Source: Palaemon carinicauda
Lineage: Eukaryota; Arthropoda; Malacostraca; Decapoda; Palaemonidae
DNA: 64,000 nucleotides
Assembly: GCF_036898095.1 (NCBI RefSeq)
Contig: NC_090751.1
Coordinates: forward strand, 82,234,430 to 82,298,429
Reading direction: 5' to 3'
Part shown: positions 33,292-44,463 of the stretch, one piece after another
Layout: each line of letters starts with the position of its first letter
Position numbering within the stretch: the stretch's first letter is position 1
Program-made: the position numbers and the translations under genes
The notes under the pieces: generated by a model
The model's input: only the letters and a program-made list of their open reading frames with translations
Databases searched by the model: none
Told to the model about the DNA's origin: nothing

Positions 33292-35241
33292 ATGAAGTGC
33301 GATTTCGCATACTGTGCTGTGAAACGCTCGCAGTTTTACGGACATACGGCGTGCAGGACTCACGCCCCTTGCTCAGACAAGAAAGGGGATTGGAAGTTCT
33401 GGAATCCACTGGAATGTACGGTCTGCCAGGCCTACCTAGTTGAGGCCTTCCATAACCCTCCCTCAGCGAAGGTTAGAGACATTGCTCGTGAAAAACTGCG
33501 CAAGTGGGTGCGTGGTTTTCAGAGAAATGCTACTGGACCGTACCTGGCCACCGAAGAACTGAGGTCCCTGTTGTTCCCTAAGGCCTCCCCTGACTCAGTG
33601 GTTCCAAAGGAAGCAATCCCCACTGTCCAAATTACGGTGGAACCTGATGTGGTCATGGCTCAGTCCATGCACGAGTGTCGTTTAGATTCCGAAGATGATG
33701 AACAGATCTCTGACGTCTCGGAAGACACGGAGAAGACGCTTATGGCTCAAGGAGCCGAAGAGGACGAAGACAAGGTGGAATACACCGAGTCGGAGATTGG
33801 AGCTACTCCCTCGTCCATCCCTCCGCCTACTCCTACACCGACGGATGTGTCCATCCCGTCTACCTCCTCGACCCCGGATCCTTCCTCTTCTACCCAAGAA
33901 CTGATCCGACTGATTAGAGCTGTCATGGACGACAGACTGAAGGAGAACCAGGAGTCCATCAGGTCTATGATTGGATCCAGAGAACCGAAGAAGATCTCGG
34001 TCAAGGATCTCCCAGCTTGCTCTCATGCCAATCCGTGGAGGTATGCAGAGCATATGGTTATTGCGACCGGCAGGATCTTTGTTAGTGACAAAATCGGCAC
34101 GGTCCCGTTGGAAGATGTGGAATTCTTCCCAAGCTTCGAGGCCTACCCGGACTGTTACGTCCGGCTTCGTTCCGAACCTGCCTCGAAGGAGGAGACCGAA
34201 CCTAAAGAAGAGATAGTGTTCGATCTCGCAAAGGCCCAGGCTATGCTAGCCTCCGCATTTAAGAGCAGGGGCTTTACCTGCTCTAAGCTTCCTGCCTTGA
34301 GCAAGAAGCATCCTACATATGTCGCACCTGACACTGCGATTCTTCCATTTTTGGAAAAGGCCTTGGCTGCATGCCTTAAAGCGGCGGAAGAAGGAAAACC
34401 CTGCCCTGCACTGGAGGAGTGCAGACCCTTCTCCATCGTGACACCCCCTGACACTAGACAATGGAAAGATGTCCAACATACTTTCGTCGTGGGTAGGCTC
34501 GATCCTGACGTCGCCGGACGTCAGTTTAATGAAGACCTCCCTAAGCTCAATGATCACCTCCTTCGCCGGGAACAAGACACGAAGGAGAGGCTTGCGGCAT
34601 CTCTTTCTCATCAAGTCCAACTTGAAGTTATGGCCTGTGACACAGCAGTACCCGATCACTACATGGTACTGGCCAAATCCCACTTACTCACGGTAATGAA
34701 GGACTTGTACCATTTCATAAAGGCTCGTAGAGCCTGTCGTGAATTCGTGTTTGTCGGTGCCACCGTGAAACACGAACCCCGGAGGCTGATTTCCTCCAAC
34801 ATCTGGGGAAAGCACCTGTTTCCTTCTGACCTTGTCAAGGAAATAACGGACAGAGCCGCCACGGAGAATAGGAACCTTCTCCACAAGTGGGGCATGTCCA
34901 GAAAAAGGAAAACCTCTCAGGACGATGGACCTCAGCCTAAGAGGAAACCTCAGAAGCCGAAACCCCAGCAACGTCAACAAAGACGTCAGTTTCCGGGACC
35001 CGCTACCTCCCAAGTGGTTGCCCAACCACAACAGACCTTTCAATTGGTCCCCCAACCGGTGTTGTCACAGTCACCGGTCTTCACCCCTGCCTTTGAGCAG
35101 CCATCCACTACCTTTCATGCCAGAGGTAGAGGCTCGTCCAGGGGTGCAAGCAGAGACGCCTCTCGTCGTCCCTCCAGAGGTAGAGGAGGAAAGGGAGCTA
35201 GCGGCCGAGGCAACAAGTCCTCGGGACACCAGAAGCAATGA
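33292..35241 (+). CDS. DIRS D gag-like ORF1 (649 aa)
   Basis: Structural, nucleic-acid-binding protein of element D. The N-terminus carries a Cys/His cluster (CDFAYC, GHTACRTH, CTVC within residues 3-45), comparable in position to the Cys cluster of copy B gag. An acidic Ser/Pro/Thr-rich linker follows (about 120-215), then a compact central region (about 225-540) with conserved aromatic positions (NPWRYAEHM, SSNIWGKHLFP). The last ~100 residues are basic and rich in Gln, Pro, Arg and Gly (RGRGSSRGASR). The Met at 33292 follows the predicted splice acceptor. The last 317 bp overlap ORF2 in the +1 frame. There are no internal stops. I recognise no named domain; the call rests on position and architecture. 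Confidence 0.82.
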   Translation: MKCDFAYCAVKRSQFYGHTACRTHAPCSDKKGDWKFWNPLECTVCQAYLVEAFHNPPSAKVRDIAREKLRKWVRGFQRNATGPYLATEELRSLLFPKASPDSVVPKEAIPTVQITVEPDVVMAQSMHECRLDSEDDEQISDVSEDTEKTLMAQGAEEDEDKVEYTESEIGATPSSIPPPTPTPTDVSIPSTSSTPDPSSSTQELIRLIRAVMDDRLKENQESIRSMIGSREPKKISVKDLPACSHANPWRYAEHMVIATGRIFVSDKIGTVPLEDVEFFPSFEAYPDCYVRLRSEPASKEETEPKEEIVFDLAKAQAMLASAFKSRGFTCSKLPALSKKHPTYVAPDTAILPFLEKALAACLKAAEEGKPCPALEECRPFSIVTPPDTRQWKDVQHTFVVGRLDPDVAGRQFNEDLPKLNDHLLRREQDTKERLAASLSHQVQLEVMACDTAVPDHYMVLAKSHLLTVMKDLYHFIKARRACREFVFVGATVKHEPRRLISSNIWGKHLFPSDLVKEITDRAATENRNLLHKWGMSRKRKTSQDDGPQPKRKPQKPKPQQRQQRRQFPGPATSQVVAQPQQTFQLVPQPVLSQSPVFTPAFEQPSTTFHARGRGSSRGASRDASRRPSRGRGGKGASGRGNKSSGHQKQ

Positions 35242-38053
35242 AGTGCTTCCGGTGGGAGGAAGACTCCGCCAATTCCAGGATCGTTGGACCTTCGATCCTT
35301 GGGCACACAGCATCATCAAGAACGGTCTAGGCTGGAGTTGGGTGCAACCACCCCCAATCTTCCAGCGGTTCTTCCAACAATCGACCCCCATTCTGGAAGA
35401 ATATGTTCTAGACCTCTTGAACAAGAAGGTGATAAGGAAGGTAAAGTCCACCAGGTTCCAAGGGAGACTGTTTTGCGTTCCCAAGAAGGACTCAGACAAG
35501 CTCAGAGTCATTCTGGACTTATCCCCCCTCAACAAGTTCATAGAGAACAACAAATTCAAGATGCTGACGCTTCAACAAATAAGGACCCTTCTGCCTCAAG
35601 GTTCCTACACGGTCTCTATAGACCTGGCGGATGCCTATTGGCACATTCCAATGAACCATCACGCTTCCTCCTACCTAGGATTTCGACTCCAAAGGAAAAG
35701 CTACGCCTTCCGGGCCATGCCATTCGGCCTCAATGTGGCCCCTCGGATCTTCACAAAGCTGGCGGATGCCATAGTACAACAGCTCCGCCTAAGAAACGTC
35801 CAGGTGATGGCCTACCTCGACGACTGGCTAGTCTGGGCTCCATCGCCCGAAGAGTGTACAAAGTCTTGCGACGAAGTTACCCAGTACCTAGAACACCTGG
35901 GATTCAAGATCAACGAGAAGAAATCTCGCCTCTCTCCGGCTCAGAAGTTTCAGTGGCTGGGAATCCACTGGAATCTTCAGTCACACCGCCTTTCCATCCC
36001 CCAGAAGAAAAGGAAGGAAATAGCAGGGTCTGTCAAGCGACTACTGAAATCCAAACGCATTTCAAGACGACAGCAGGAACGAGTTCTAGTCTCTCTACAA
36101 TTCGCCTCAGTGACAAACCCAGTGCTTCGTGCACAGCTAAAGGATGCCGCGGGAGTCTGGAGACGATCGGCATCCATCGCTCGAAGAGACCTCAAGAGAC
36201 GGCTTCCAAACAGACTTCGACGCCTCCTAAAGCCGTGGTCGGAAGCAATGGCCCTGAAAAGGTCCATTCCTCTCCAACACCCTCCTCCATCACTCAACAT
36301 CCACACGGATGCCTCACTGGAGGGCTGGGGAGGTCACTCCCACCTGAAACAAGCTCAAGGGACCTGGTCTCCACTATTCAAGACGTTCCACATAAACATC
36401 TTGGAGGCCATGGCGGTCCTTCTTACTCTGAAGAAGCTATCCCCGCCGCCCTCGATCCACATCCGTCTAACCCTAGACAACTCGGTGGTAGTTCGTTGTC
36501 TCAATCGCCAGGGCTCAAGATCGCCCCCAGATAAATCAGGTGCTTCTCCCAATCTTCCGTCTGGCGGAGAAGAAGAAGTGGCACCTGTCTGCAGTTCACC
36601 TACAAGGATTCCGCAACGTGACAGCGGATGCTCTATCTCGAACAAACCCGATAGAGTCGGAATGGTCTCTAGACGCAAGATCATTCTCCTTCATCTCTCA
36701 TCAAGTCCCAGAACTTCAGATAGATCTCTTTGCAACGAGCGACAACAATCAACTTCCTCTGTACGTAGCCCCGTACGAGGACCCCAAAGCAGAAGCGGTG
36801 GACGCCATGTCACTGGACTGGAACAGATGGTCGAAGATATACCTGTTCCCTCCCACCAACCTTCTGTTGAAAGTCCTCTCCAAACTGAGAACCTTCAAAG
36901 GGACAGCGGCCCTAGTGGCTCCCAAGTGGCCCCGGAGCAACTGGTACCCCCTGGTCCTGGAGCTGCAGCCCAAGCTGATCCCTCTCCCGGGCCCAGTTCT
37001 CTCTCAACAAGTACAGAAGTCGACTGTCTTCGCTTCATCATCGAAAATCAAGGACCTTCATCTCATGATTTTCTCTCCCTTGCCGCAAAGAAGAGGTTTG
37101 GGATCTCGAAGAAAAGTCTAGACTTCCTAGAGGAATACAAGACCGAATCCACGAGACGGCAATATGAATCATCCTGGAGGAAATGGGTCTCCTTTGTTAA
37201 AGCAAAAAATCCTAAAGAAATCACCATTGATTTCTGTATGTCCTTCTTCATTCACCTTCATGGACAAGGATTAGCAGCCAATACGATTTCAACCTGCAAA
37301 TCGGCTTTGACTAGACCAATTCTATATGCTTTCCAAATTGATCTGTCCAACGACATCTTTAACAAACTGCCGAAAGCATGTGCTCGCCTACGCCCAGCAC
37401 CCCCTCCGAAACCGATCTCCTGGTCACTAGACAAGGTGCTCCATTTCGCCTCCAACTTGGACAATGATTCATGCCCCCTCAAGGATCTGACTCAGAAAGT
37501 TATATTTTTATTTGCTCTCGCCTCGGGAGCTCGAGTCAGCGAAATAGTGGCATTATCAAGAGAAGAGGGACACATCCTGTTTGCTGATTCAGGAGAAGTG
37601 ACCCTCTCCCCTGATCCGACGTTTCTCGCCAAAAATGAATTACCCACCAAAAGATGGGGCCCTTGGAGAATATGCCCCCTGAAGGAGGATGTCTCTCTAT
37701 GTCCAGTAGAGAGCCTCAAGGTCTATCTTCGCAGAACTTCAAATTTTGGTGGAGGCCAACTCTTCAAAGGAGAAACATCGGGCAGCGACCTGTCACTGAA
37801 ACAATTAAGAGCGAAAATCACCTACTTCACTCGCAGAGCGGATCCGAACAGTACACCCGCTGGTCATGATCCTAGAAAAGTGGCATCTTCTCTGAACTTC
37901 TTTCAGAGCATGGACTTTGAGAGCCTTAAAAACTTTACGGGCTGGAAGTCCTCGCGAGTTTTCTTTAAACATTATGCGAAACAAGTGCACGAAATCAAAC
38001 ATTTTGTGGTAGCCGCAGGTAGTGTTATGAAACCTGCACCTAACTCTGCGTAG
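34925..38053 (+). CDS. DIRS D RT / RNase H / tyrosine recombinase ORF (1042-codon composite)
   Basis: RT: motif A IDLADAYW (Asp233, Asp236), motif B region around AMPFGLNVAP, motif C YLDDW (297-301). RNase H starts with Asp462 (HTDASLEGWGG). At residue 533 an extra C in CCCCC (36524-36528) pushes the rest of RNase H into another frame, which is open at 36540-37121 (NVTADALSR, IDLFAT, LFPPT). The displayed frame is therefore nonsense from about 533 to 700. It then enters the recombinase: Arg870 (GARVSE), His981 and Arg984 (HDPR), Trp in FTGWK, and Tyr1017 (KHYAK). Copies B and C place the recombinase +2 to RNase H, so the fusion is secondary. The protein copies RNA to DNA and integrates circles. 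Upstream residues 1-110 overlap gag. Confidence 0.88.
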   Translation: MDLSLRGNLRSRNPSNVNKDVSFRDPLPPKWLPNHNRPFNWSPNRCCHSHRSSPLPLSSHPLPFMPEVEARPGVQAETPLVVPPEVEEERELAAEATSPRDTRSNEVLPVGGRLRQFQDRWTFDPWAHSIIKNGLGWSWVQPPPIFQRFFQQSTPILEEYVLDLLNKKVIRKVKSTRFQGRLFCVPKKDSDKLRVILDLSPLNKFIENNKFKMLTLQQIRTLLPQGSYTVSIDLADAYWHIPMNHHASSYLGFRLQRKSYAFRAMPFGLNVAPRIFTKLADAIVQQLRLRNVQVMAYLDDWLVWAPSPEECTKSCDEVTQYLEHLGFKINEKKSRLSPAQKFQWLGIHWNLQSHRLSIPQKKRKEIAGSVKRLLKSKRISRRQQERVLVSLQFASVTNPVLRAQLKDAAGVWRRSASIARRDLKRRLPNRLRRLLKPWSEAMALKRSIPLQHPPPSLNIHTDASLEGWGGHSHLKQAQGTWSPLFKTFHINILEAMAVLLTLKKLSPPPSIHIRLTLDNSVVVRCLNRQGSRSPPDKSGASPNLPSGGEEEVAPVCSSPTRIPQRDSGCSISNKPDRVGMVSRRKIILLHLSSSPRTSDRSLCNERQQSTSSVRSPVRGPQSRSGGRHVTGLEQMVEDIPVPSHQPSVESPLQTENLQRDSGPSGSQVAPEQLVPPGPGAAAQADPSPGPSSLSTSTEVDCLRFIIENQGPSSHDFLSLAAKKRFGISKKSLDFLEEYKTESTRRQYESSWRKWVSFVKAKNPKEITIDFCMSFFIHLHGQGLAANTISTCKSALTRPILYAFQIDLSNDIFNKLPKACARLRPAPPPKPISWSLDKVLHFASNLDNDSCPLKDLTQKVIFLFALASGARVSEIVALSREEGHILFADSGEVTLSPDPTFLAKNELPTKRWGPWRICPLKEDVSLCPVESLKVYLRRTSNFGGGQLFKGETSGSDLSLKQLRAKITYFTRRADPNSTPAGHDPRKVASSLNFFQSMDFESLKNFTGWKSSRVFFKHYAKQVHEIKHFVVAAGSVMKPAPNSA
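36529..37121 (+). CDS. DIRS D RNase H C-terminal half and methyltransferase-like region (displaced frame)
   Basis: Continues RNase H from the RT frame after the single-base insertion (QVLLPIFRLAEKKKW, NVTADALSRTN), then DLFATSDNNQLPLY and YLFPPTNLL, matching VDLFAT and FPPF of copies B and C. The FPP(T/F) motif recalls the [DNS]PP[YF] core of Dam-like methyltransferases reported in DIRS elements; catalytic competence is not implied. It ends by overlapping the recombinase frame. Confidence 0.8.
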
Positions 38054-38845
38054 AACAGTGAGTTACTTGGGACTCTAACTCTTCGGGTGCCTATGTTGAC
38101 CCTCGAGTGATTCATAGTGATGTCTAAAAACACTTAGTGCTTTTATAACTGTTCTTATCCCAGGTGAAATGTCATAGTGTCACACAAGTGCCGCATGCCT
38201 TGAGCATGATGTGTTATTTAAAGACTTGCGTTCCTCGAGAACGAGTACCTACTAATCCTGAAATTCCCTTTCAGATTCAAGAGCAAGCCTTTATTTCTAT
38301 GTACATTATTATTACTGTAAATGAACTTTACTTTTGCTGTAAATTATTTAATTTCTGCATTGTGAAATAAAATTTCTATTTTATTACTTATGCGTCTCTT
38401 TCAGCTCCTACTTACTATGAAATACATACTGTCATAGTTTTATTTATTCCTCCTTTCTTATGGTCATGAAGAATTTAGGATGTCTATTCCTAAATTATAT
38501 TCACCTTGCCTCAGTAAGGTTCCTACACGAATACTTACTTCTGATAATCAGGAGATGAACTCTACACACAGTGCCCAACCACCACTGGCCTACTTCAGAA
38601 TGTTCCTATACAAATATCAAACATTCTGCTTCATCTCTAAGCTCTTAAAAGTTCTTCTGTCAAGATGAATAGCCCTTCAATACCACTTTGACGTCGGCAT
38701 AGCCCATGGGAACTTCCTACCAATGGGGGGCAGGATATTTCGTTCCTATGGTTCTTACCTAAGATTACTTTGCTGTTTTGTCAATGCCTAGGCACTTAAC
38801 TCTGGGGGAAAATCTACCACGATACATTGATTCTCTGGTACTCTT
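38054..38845 (+). other. DIRS D 3' untranslated region
   Basis: No ORF. AATAAA is present near 38366 in a T-rich context (TGAAATAAAATTTC), a plausible poly(A) signal. Confidence 0.5.
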
Positions 38846-38937
38846 CCATCAGGACGCCATGGCTTGAGCCCAAAAAACGGATTTTGAGCGAAGCGAAAAA
38901 TCTATTTTTGGGTGAGATAGCCATGGCGTCCTGATGG
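38846..38937. repeat. DIRS D bipartite internal complementary region
   Basis: Bases 38846-38876 are the reverse complement of the left outer end (30636-30666). Bases 38872-38937 are the reverse complement of the right outer end (39339-39404). They meet at a run of six A, matching the TTTTT shared by both ends. The same logic is seen in copies B and C, although the sequences are unrelated. Confidence 0.9.
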
Positions 38938-39012
38938 ACCCTCCCTACTACTTCGTTCAGTTTGCTCCCACCCTACACAATTGTATCATGGTGATGGGCA
39001 GCAACTGGCGCC

Positions 39013-39404
39013 AGGATAAAGACGCGCGTGACGTCATTAGAGCAATGGCGTCCGTTTGTTTACGTCTCGAGTATCAGTAGTAGCCACGAGTGAGATTAGC
39101 TGTGGAACGGCTCCCAGCTATTCTCAGCCCTTACACACCGAAGCGTTAACTCTGTTCGGGGTGGAGATAGCTATGTGGCACGACCAGACATGCGTGTCCC
39201 CTGTTGTATTACGATGTCTTAAAGGGAAACCTTTGAGATACTCGCTCCAGAAGTTAGAATTCTGTGATAACCTGTGGTTAAATTCTCTGGGAATATCTTA
39301 GTAGTCTTATACCCAAGGAAGCTACCAAACAGGAACCTTCCATCAGGACGCCATGGCTATCTCACCCAAAAATAGATTTTTCGCTTCGCTCAAAATCCGT
39401 TTTT
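39013..39404. repeat. DIRS D right inverted terminal repeat
   Basis: Bases 39013-39356 mirror the left ITR exactly. Bases 39357-39404 are the right-specific end (ATCTCACCCAAAAATAG ... CCGTTTTT). An 81-codon open frame on one strand of each ITR reads the same in both because the sequence is identical; I do not regard it as a gene. Confidence 0.92.
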
Positions 39405-39632
39405 GAATCTTTGTTTTCATATTTCTTCCTCCGTTGCAGACCTAGTGCGTTAGTTCATTCTCTAAAGAAAGGGCTAGTATCAATTTCATAAATTATATTT
39501 TTGTCTTTAGATGTGGTGTCAGTGTGTAGTAAAGATGCATGTTTTCTAGCCAAATGCTTTTGTTACTTTACACAAATCTCATACGTCGAGGAGACCCTGA
39601 ATATCTAAGTTCAGAAATCGAAGATATTGTCC

Positions 39633-40540
<908 letters not shown>

Positions 40541-40544
40541 TTTT

Positions 40545-40865
40545 AAAGGCCGCTCACGAATGAAAAAAGCAAGGATAGTGACATAGCCCTAGAAAGTAAG
40601 ACAATGTCTTAGAGATTGACCATATATACATATAATCAGCGGACAGGTGTCTCTCCACCCAAGCTAGGACCATGGAGGCCCAGGCAATGGCTGCTGATGA
40701 CTCAGCAGATTGACATATAGGCTCCCCCAAACCAACCATCCTTAGCTCACAAGGATGATGAGGTTGCAGGGTCCAAAGGAACTAATGAGTTTGAGCGGGA
40801 TTCAAACCCAAGTCTGGCGATCACCAGTCAGGGACGTTACTACATGGGCAGCCACAAGTTTGAGA
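40545..40865 (-). mobile_element. tRNA-derived SINE-like repeat
   Basis: On the minus strand the head contains GGTTTGAATCC (40798-40808), one base from the RNA polymerase III B box GGTTCGANTCC, in the T-arm-like context ACTTGGGTTTGAATCCCGC. An A box is not convincing. The body (AGCCATTGCCTGGGCCTCC, TAGCTTGGGTGGAGAG) extends to about 40545. Other copies are not in the window. Confidence 0.6.
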
Positions 40866-41399
40866 TATTCCAAAACTTTCGATGTGGAAGTCGAGTTCTG
40901 TAAATGCAATTACTGATCATGAATAAAAACATGTTTTAGTTAGTCAAACACAAACAGAAAACTGGGAATTATAATTTATAAATCATGAATATTTTGATAA
41001 TATTCCTTTTGATTATGGTAACTTAGAATTAATTTTTTGTACCGGTAATACTGATTCTCTTGTAGCCGAACACTTCCCATTCGAAACCAAATGCTGTGTC
41101 TTAAAACAGAGCAAACTTCACGTGAATACAGAACCACATATGAAAAGAACAATCAGGCATCAACGGCCTGTTAACACGCTTTGATCTCAGCTTAGTCAAA
41201 CATGTATCATATGTATCAACATTCTCACCTATAATTGTCTCCTAGTAATTCCTCGGCTGCCTCTCACCTTTCCTCTTTGTATTTCCTAATTACACACACT
41301 TCACTACCCAATTTCTATGAATTCTTTCCACACATCTAAACTACTTTACAAGATTCCGTGGCTTCCTATCATTCACTCTAACTATTTTACCACTTCTAT
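40866..41399. other. Unassigned non-coding interval
   Basis: AT-rich, with nothing recognised apart from a C/T-rich stretch at 41225-41400. Confidence 0.5.
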
Positions 41400-41524
41400 A
41401 AATAGTCGTAAGAGGCGACTAAAAGGGACGGGACAAGGAGGCTGGGAACCCCCTCTACTGTATTATAATCCTGTGAGACATCAAAGAAGTGGAGCTGGGG
41501 GGAGAGTGACTGCTCCCCACATTC

Positions 41525-42270
41525 TAGTTTTGGGATGTTTGAATGTGCGTGGATGTAGTACGATAGAAGTAAAAGATGTGAGATTGGAAGTATGTTTAGG
41601 AATAGAAGGATGGATATAATGGCTTTGTGTGAGACAAAGATAAAAGGGAAGGGTGAAGTGATGTTTGGTGAAATGTTTGGTAGAGTGTCTGGGATTGAAA
41701 GGGGAAGAGCAAGAGAAGGTGTGTCTTTATTGGTGAGTGAATGGATGACAGGTAAAGTAGTGGAATGGAAAGAGATATCATCTAGGTTAATGTGGGTAGG
41801 GGTTAGGTTGGGTAGGGAATGTTGAGCTTTTGTCAGTGCATATGGTCCAGGTTGTGAGAAAAGTGAAGAAGAGCGGAAAAAGTTCTGGAATGAATTAACC
41901 AGGTGTGTAGAAAGACTGGACAGAAGGAATTATGTAGTTGTCATGGGTGACTTAAATGTTAGAGTGGGCGCTGGAGAGGTAGAAGGTGTCATTGGGAAAT
42001 ATGGCGTACCAGGTGAAAATGAGAGTTGTGAGAGACTGGTAGATATGTGTGTTGAGCAAGAGATGGTGATAGGTTCTAGCTTTTTCAAAAAGAAATATAA
42101 AAATAAGTATACATGGGTAAGCGTGGCAAATGGAAGAGTGGTAGAAAGGGCGTTAATGAATTATGTGTTGATAACTAAAAGAATGTTTGGAAGATTGAAA
42201 GACGTGCACGTGTTTAGGGGTATGGCTAACGGTATGTCTGATCATTTTTTTATTTGGTGGAAGGAAAATT
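41525..42270 (+). pseudogene. LINE endonuclease domain remnant
   Basis: CLNVRG near the start, ALCETKIKG (catalytic Glu), SAYGPG, MGDLNVRVG (Asp and Asn pair) and MSDHFFI (Asp-His) appear in the order of AP endonuclease-like LINE domains. A TGA near 41822 and the stop at 42269 break it. It would nick target DNA for target-primed reverse transcription. Confidence 0.82.
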
Positions 42271-42379
42271 AGTTGTAGCAAAAGAGTTGGGGAATAGAGT
42301 AGGTGGATGTAAAAGGGAGCTAGTGGGGGTGGAAGAGCTGATAAAATCCGGGGTAAAAAGTAAATATTAAGAAAGGTTG

Positions 42380-44463
42380 ACAATGGCATATGACGAAGTG
42401 AAAGTAAGAGAAACGGGTAATTTAGAAGAGGAGTGGAAGTTAGTAAAAGAAAAATTTGTTGGGATTGCAAGTGATGTGTGTGGCAAGAAGTTTGTTGGAA
42501 TCAGCATGAGGAAGGGCAGTGAATGGAATGAAGGAGTGAAGGTAAAAGTGGAAGAGAAAAAGAGGGATTTTGAAGAATGGCTGCAGAGTAATATTGTAGA
42601 GAAGTATGAAAGATATATAGAGAAAAATGTGGAAGTAAAGTGCAAGGTAAGTGAGGCAAAGAGGGCAGCTGACCTGAGGTGGGGTCAGGGATTGAGTCAT
42701 TCATATGAAGAGAATAAGAAGAAGTTTTGGAAAGAAGTGAAGAGATTAAGGAAGGCTGGTTCAAGAATTGAAGAGAAAGTGAAAGATGGAAATGGAAGGT
42801 TGTTAAAAGGAGAGGAGGCAAGGAAAAGGTGGGCGGAATACTTTGAAAGTTTACTGAATGTTGAAGATAATAGGGAGGCAGTTATAATTTCTGTTGCAGG
42901 TGTTGAGGTGCCGGTGATGGGAGATGAGAATGAGTGAGAGATTACAAGAGAGGAAGTGAGGAGAGCACTAGATGAAACGAGAGTAGGAAAAACATCTGGT
43001 ATGGATGGTGTGAGAGCTGAGATGTTGAAGGGGGGGGGGGTGAGACTGTACTTGAATGGTTGGTGATATTGTTTAATATGTGTTTTGTGTTGTCAATGGT
43101 ACCAGTAGATTGGGTTTGTGCATGTATTGTACCACTATATAAGGGTAAGGGAGATGTGCATGAGTGTTGTAATTCAAGGGATATTAGTTTGAGTGTGGTG
43201 GGAAAAGTGTATGGTAGAGTACTGATTAATATGATTAAGGATAAAACAGAGAATGCAATCTTAGAAGTACAGGGTGGTTTTAGAAGAGGTAGGGGTTGTA
43301 TGAATCAGATTTTTACAGTTAGGCAGATATGCGAGAAATATTTAGCCAAAGGTAAGGAGGTGCATGTTGTGTTTATGGATCTGGAGAAAGCGTATGATAG
43401 AGTTGATAGGGAAGTAATGTGGAATGTGATGAGGTTATATGCAGTTAGTGGAAGGTTGTTGCAAGCAGTGAAAAGTTTCTACAAAGGTAGTAAAGCATGT
43501 GTCAAGATAGGAAATGAAGTGAGCGATTGGTTTCCGGTGAGAGTGGGGCTGAGACAGGGATGTGTGATGTTGCCGTGGTTGTTTAACTTGTATGTTGATG
43601 GAGTGGTGAGAGAGGTGAATGCTTGAGTGCTTGGACGAGGATTGAAACTGGTAGACGAGAATGACCATGAATGGGAGATAAATCAGTTGTTATTGCGGAT
43701 GACACTGTACTGGTTGCAGACGCGGAAGAGAAGCTTGTCCGACTAGTGACAGAATTTGGAAGGGGGTGTGAGAGAAAGAAGTTGAGAGTTAATGTGGGTA
43801 AGAGTAAGGTTATGAAATGTAAGAGAAGGGAGGGTGGTGCGAGGTTGAATGTCATGTTGAATGGAGAGTTACTTGAAGAGGTGGATCAGTTTAAGTACTT
43901 GGGGTCTGTTGTTGCAGCAAATGGTGGAGTGGAAGCAGATGTACGTCAGAGAGTGAATGAAGGATACAAAGTGTTGGGGGCAGTTAAGGTAGTAGTAAAA
44001 AATAGAGGGTTGGACATGAATGTAAAGAAAGTTCTGTATGAGAAAGTGATTGTACCAACTGTGATGTATGGATTGGAGTTGTGGGGAATGAAAGTAATGG
44101 AGACAGAAATTGAATGTGTTTGAGATGAAGTGTCTAAGGAGTATGGCTGGTGTATCTCGAGTAGATAGGGTTAGGAACGAAGTAGTGACGGTGAGAACGG
44201 GTGTAAGAAATGAGTTAGCAGCTAGAGTGGATTTGAATGTGTTGAGGTGGTTTGGCCATGTTGAGAGAATGGAAAATGGCTGTCTGCTAAAGAAGGTGAC
44301 GAATGCAAGAGTTGATGGGAGAAGTACAAGAGGAAGGCCAAGGTTTGGGTGGATGGATGGAGTGAAGAAAGCTCTGGGTGATAGGAGGATAGATGTAAGA
44401 GAGGCAAGAGAGCGTGCTAGAAATAGGAATGAATGGCGAGCGATTGTGACGCAGTTCCGGTAG
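42380..44463 (+). pseudogene. LINE reverse transcriptase remnant
   Basis: Contains VPLYKGKGD, FRRGRGCMNQI, FMDLEKAYDRVD (motif A), GLRQGC (motif B), IADDTVL (motif C, 43692-43703, where the usual FADD is IADD) and QFKYLGS, then the C-terminal RWFGHVERM, RGRPRFGW and RNRNEWRAI. It is divided by frameshifts at about 43035, 43624 and 44121. Confidence 0.87.

Larger units (their letters stand above)
30636..39404 (+). mobile_element. DIRS-type retrotransposon D (8.77 kb, most intact copy)
   Basis: A separate lineage from A-C. ITRs at 30650-30993 and 39013-39356 are inverted and read as identical over 344 bp. The bipartite ICR is at 38846-38937. The gene order is gag-like ORF1 (33292-35241), then RT, RNase H, methyltransferase-like region and tyrosine recombinase (34925-38053). 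Both outer ends share TTTTT (30636-30640 and 39400-39404), and the ICR holds the joined form. The only visible coding lesion is one extra C at 36524-36528. Identical ITRs and open ORFs point to recent mobility. Confidence 0.93.

Noticed and set aside
33682..34053. Minus-strand ORFs across gag of element D
   Set aside because: Antisense to a well-supported ORF with conserved architecture; nothing recognisable in the products.
35284..36534. 416-codon plus-strand ORF
   Set aside because: Shadow of the RT frame of element D; it contains no RT motifs and is Ser/Pro/Arg-rich as expected out of frame.
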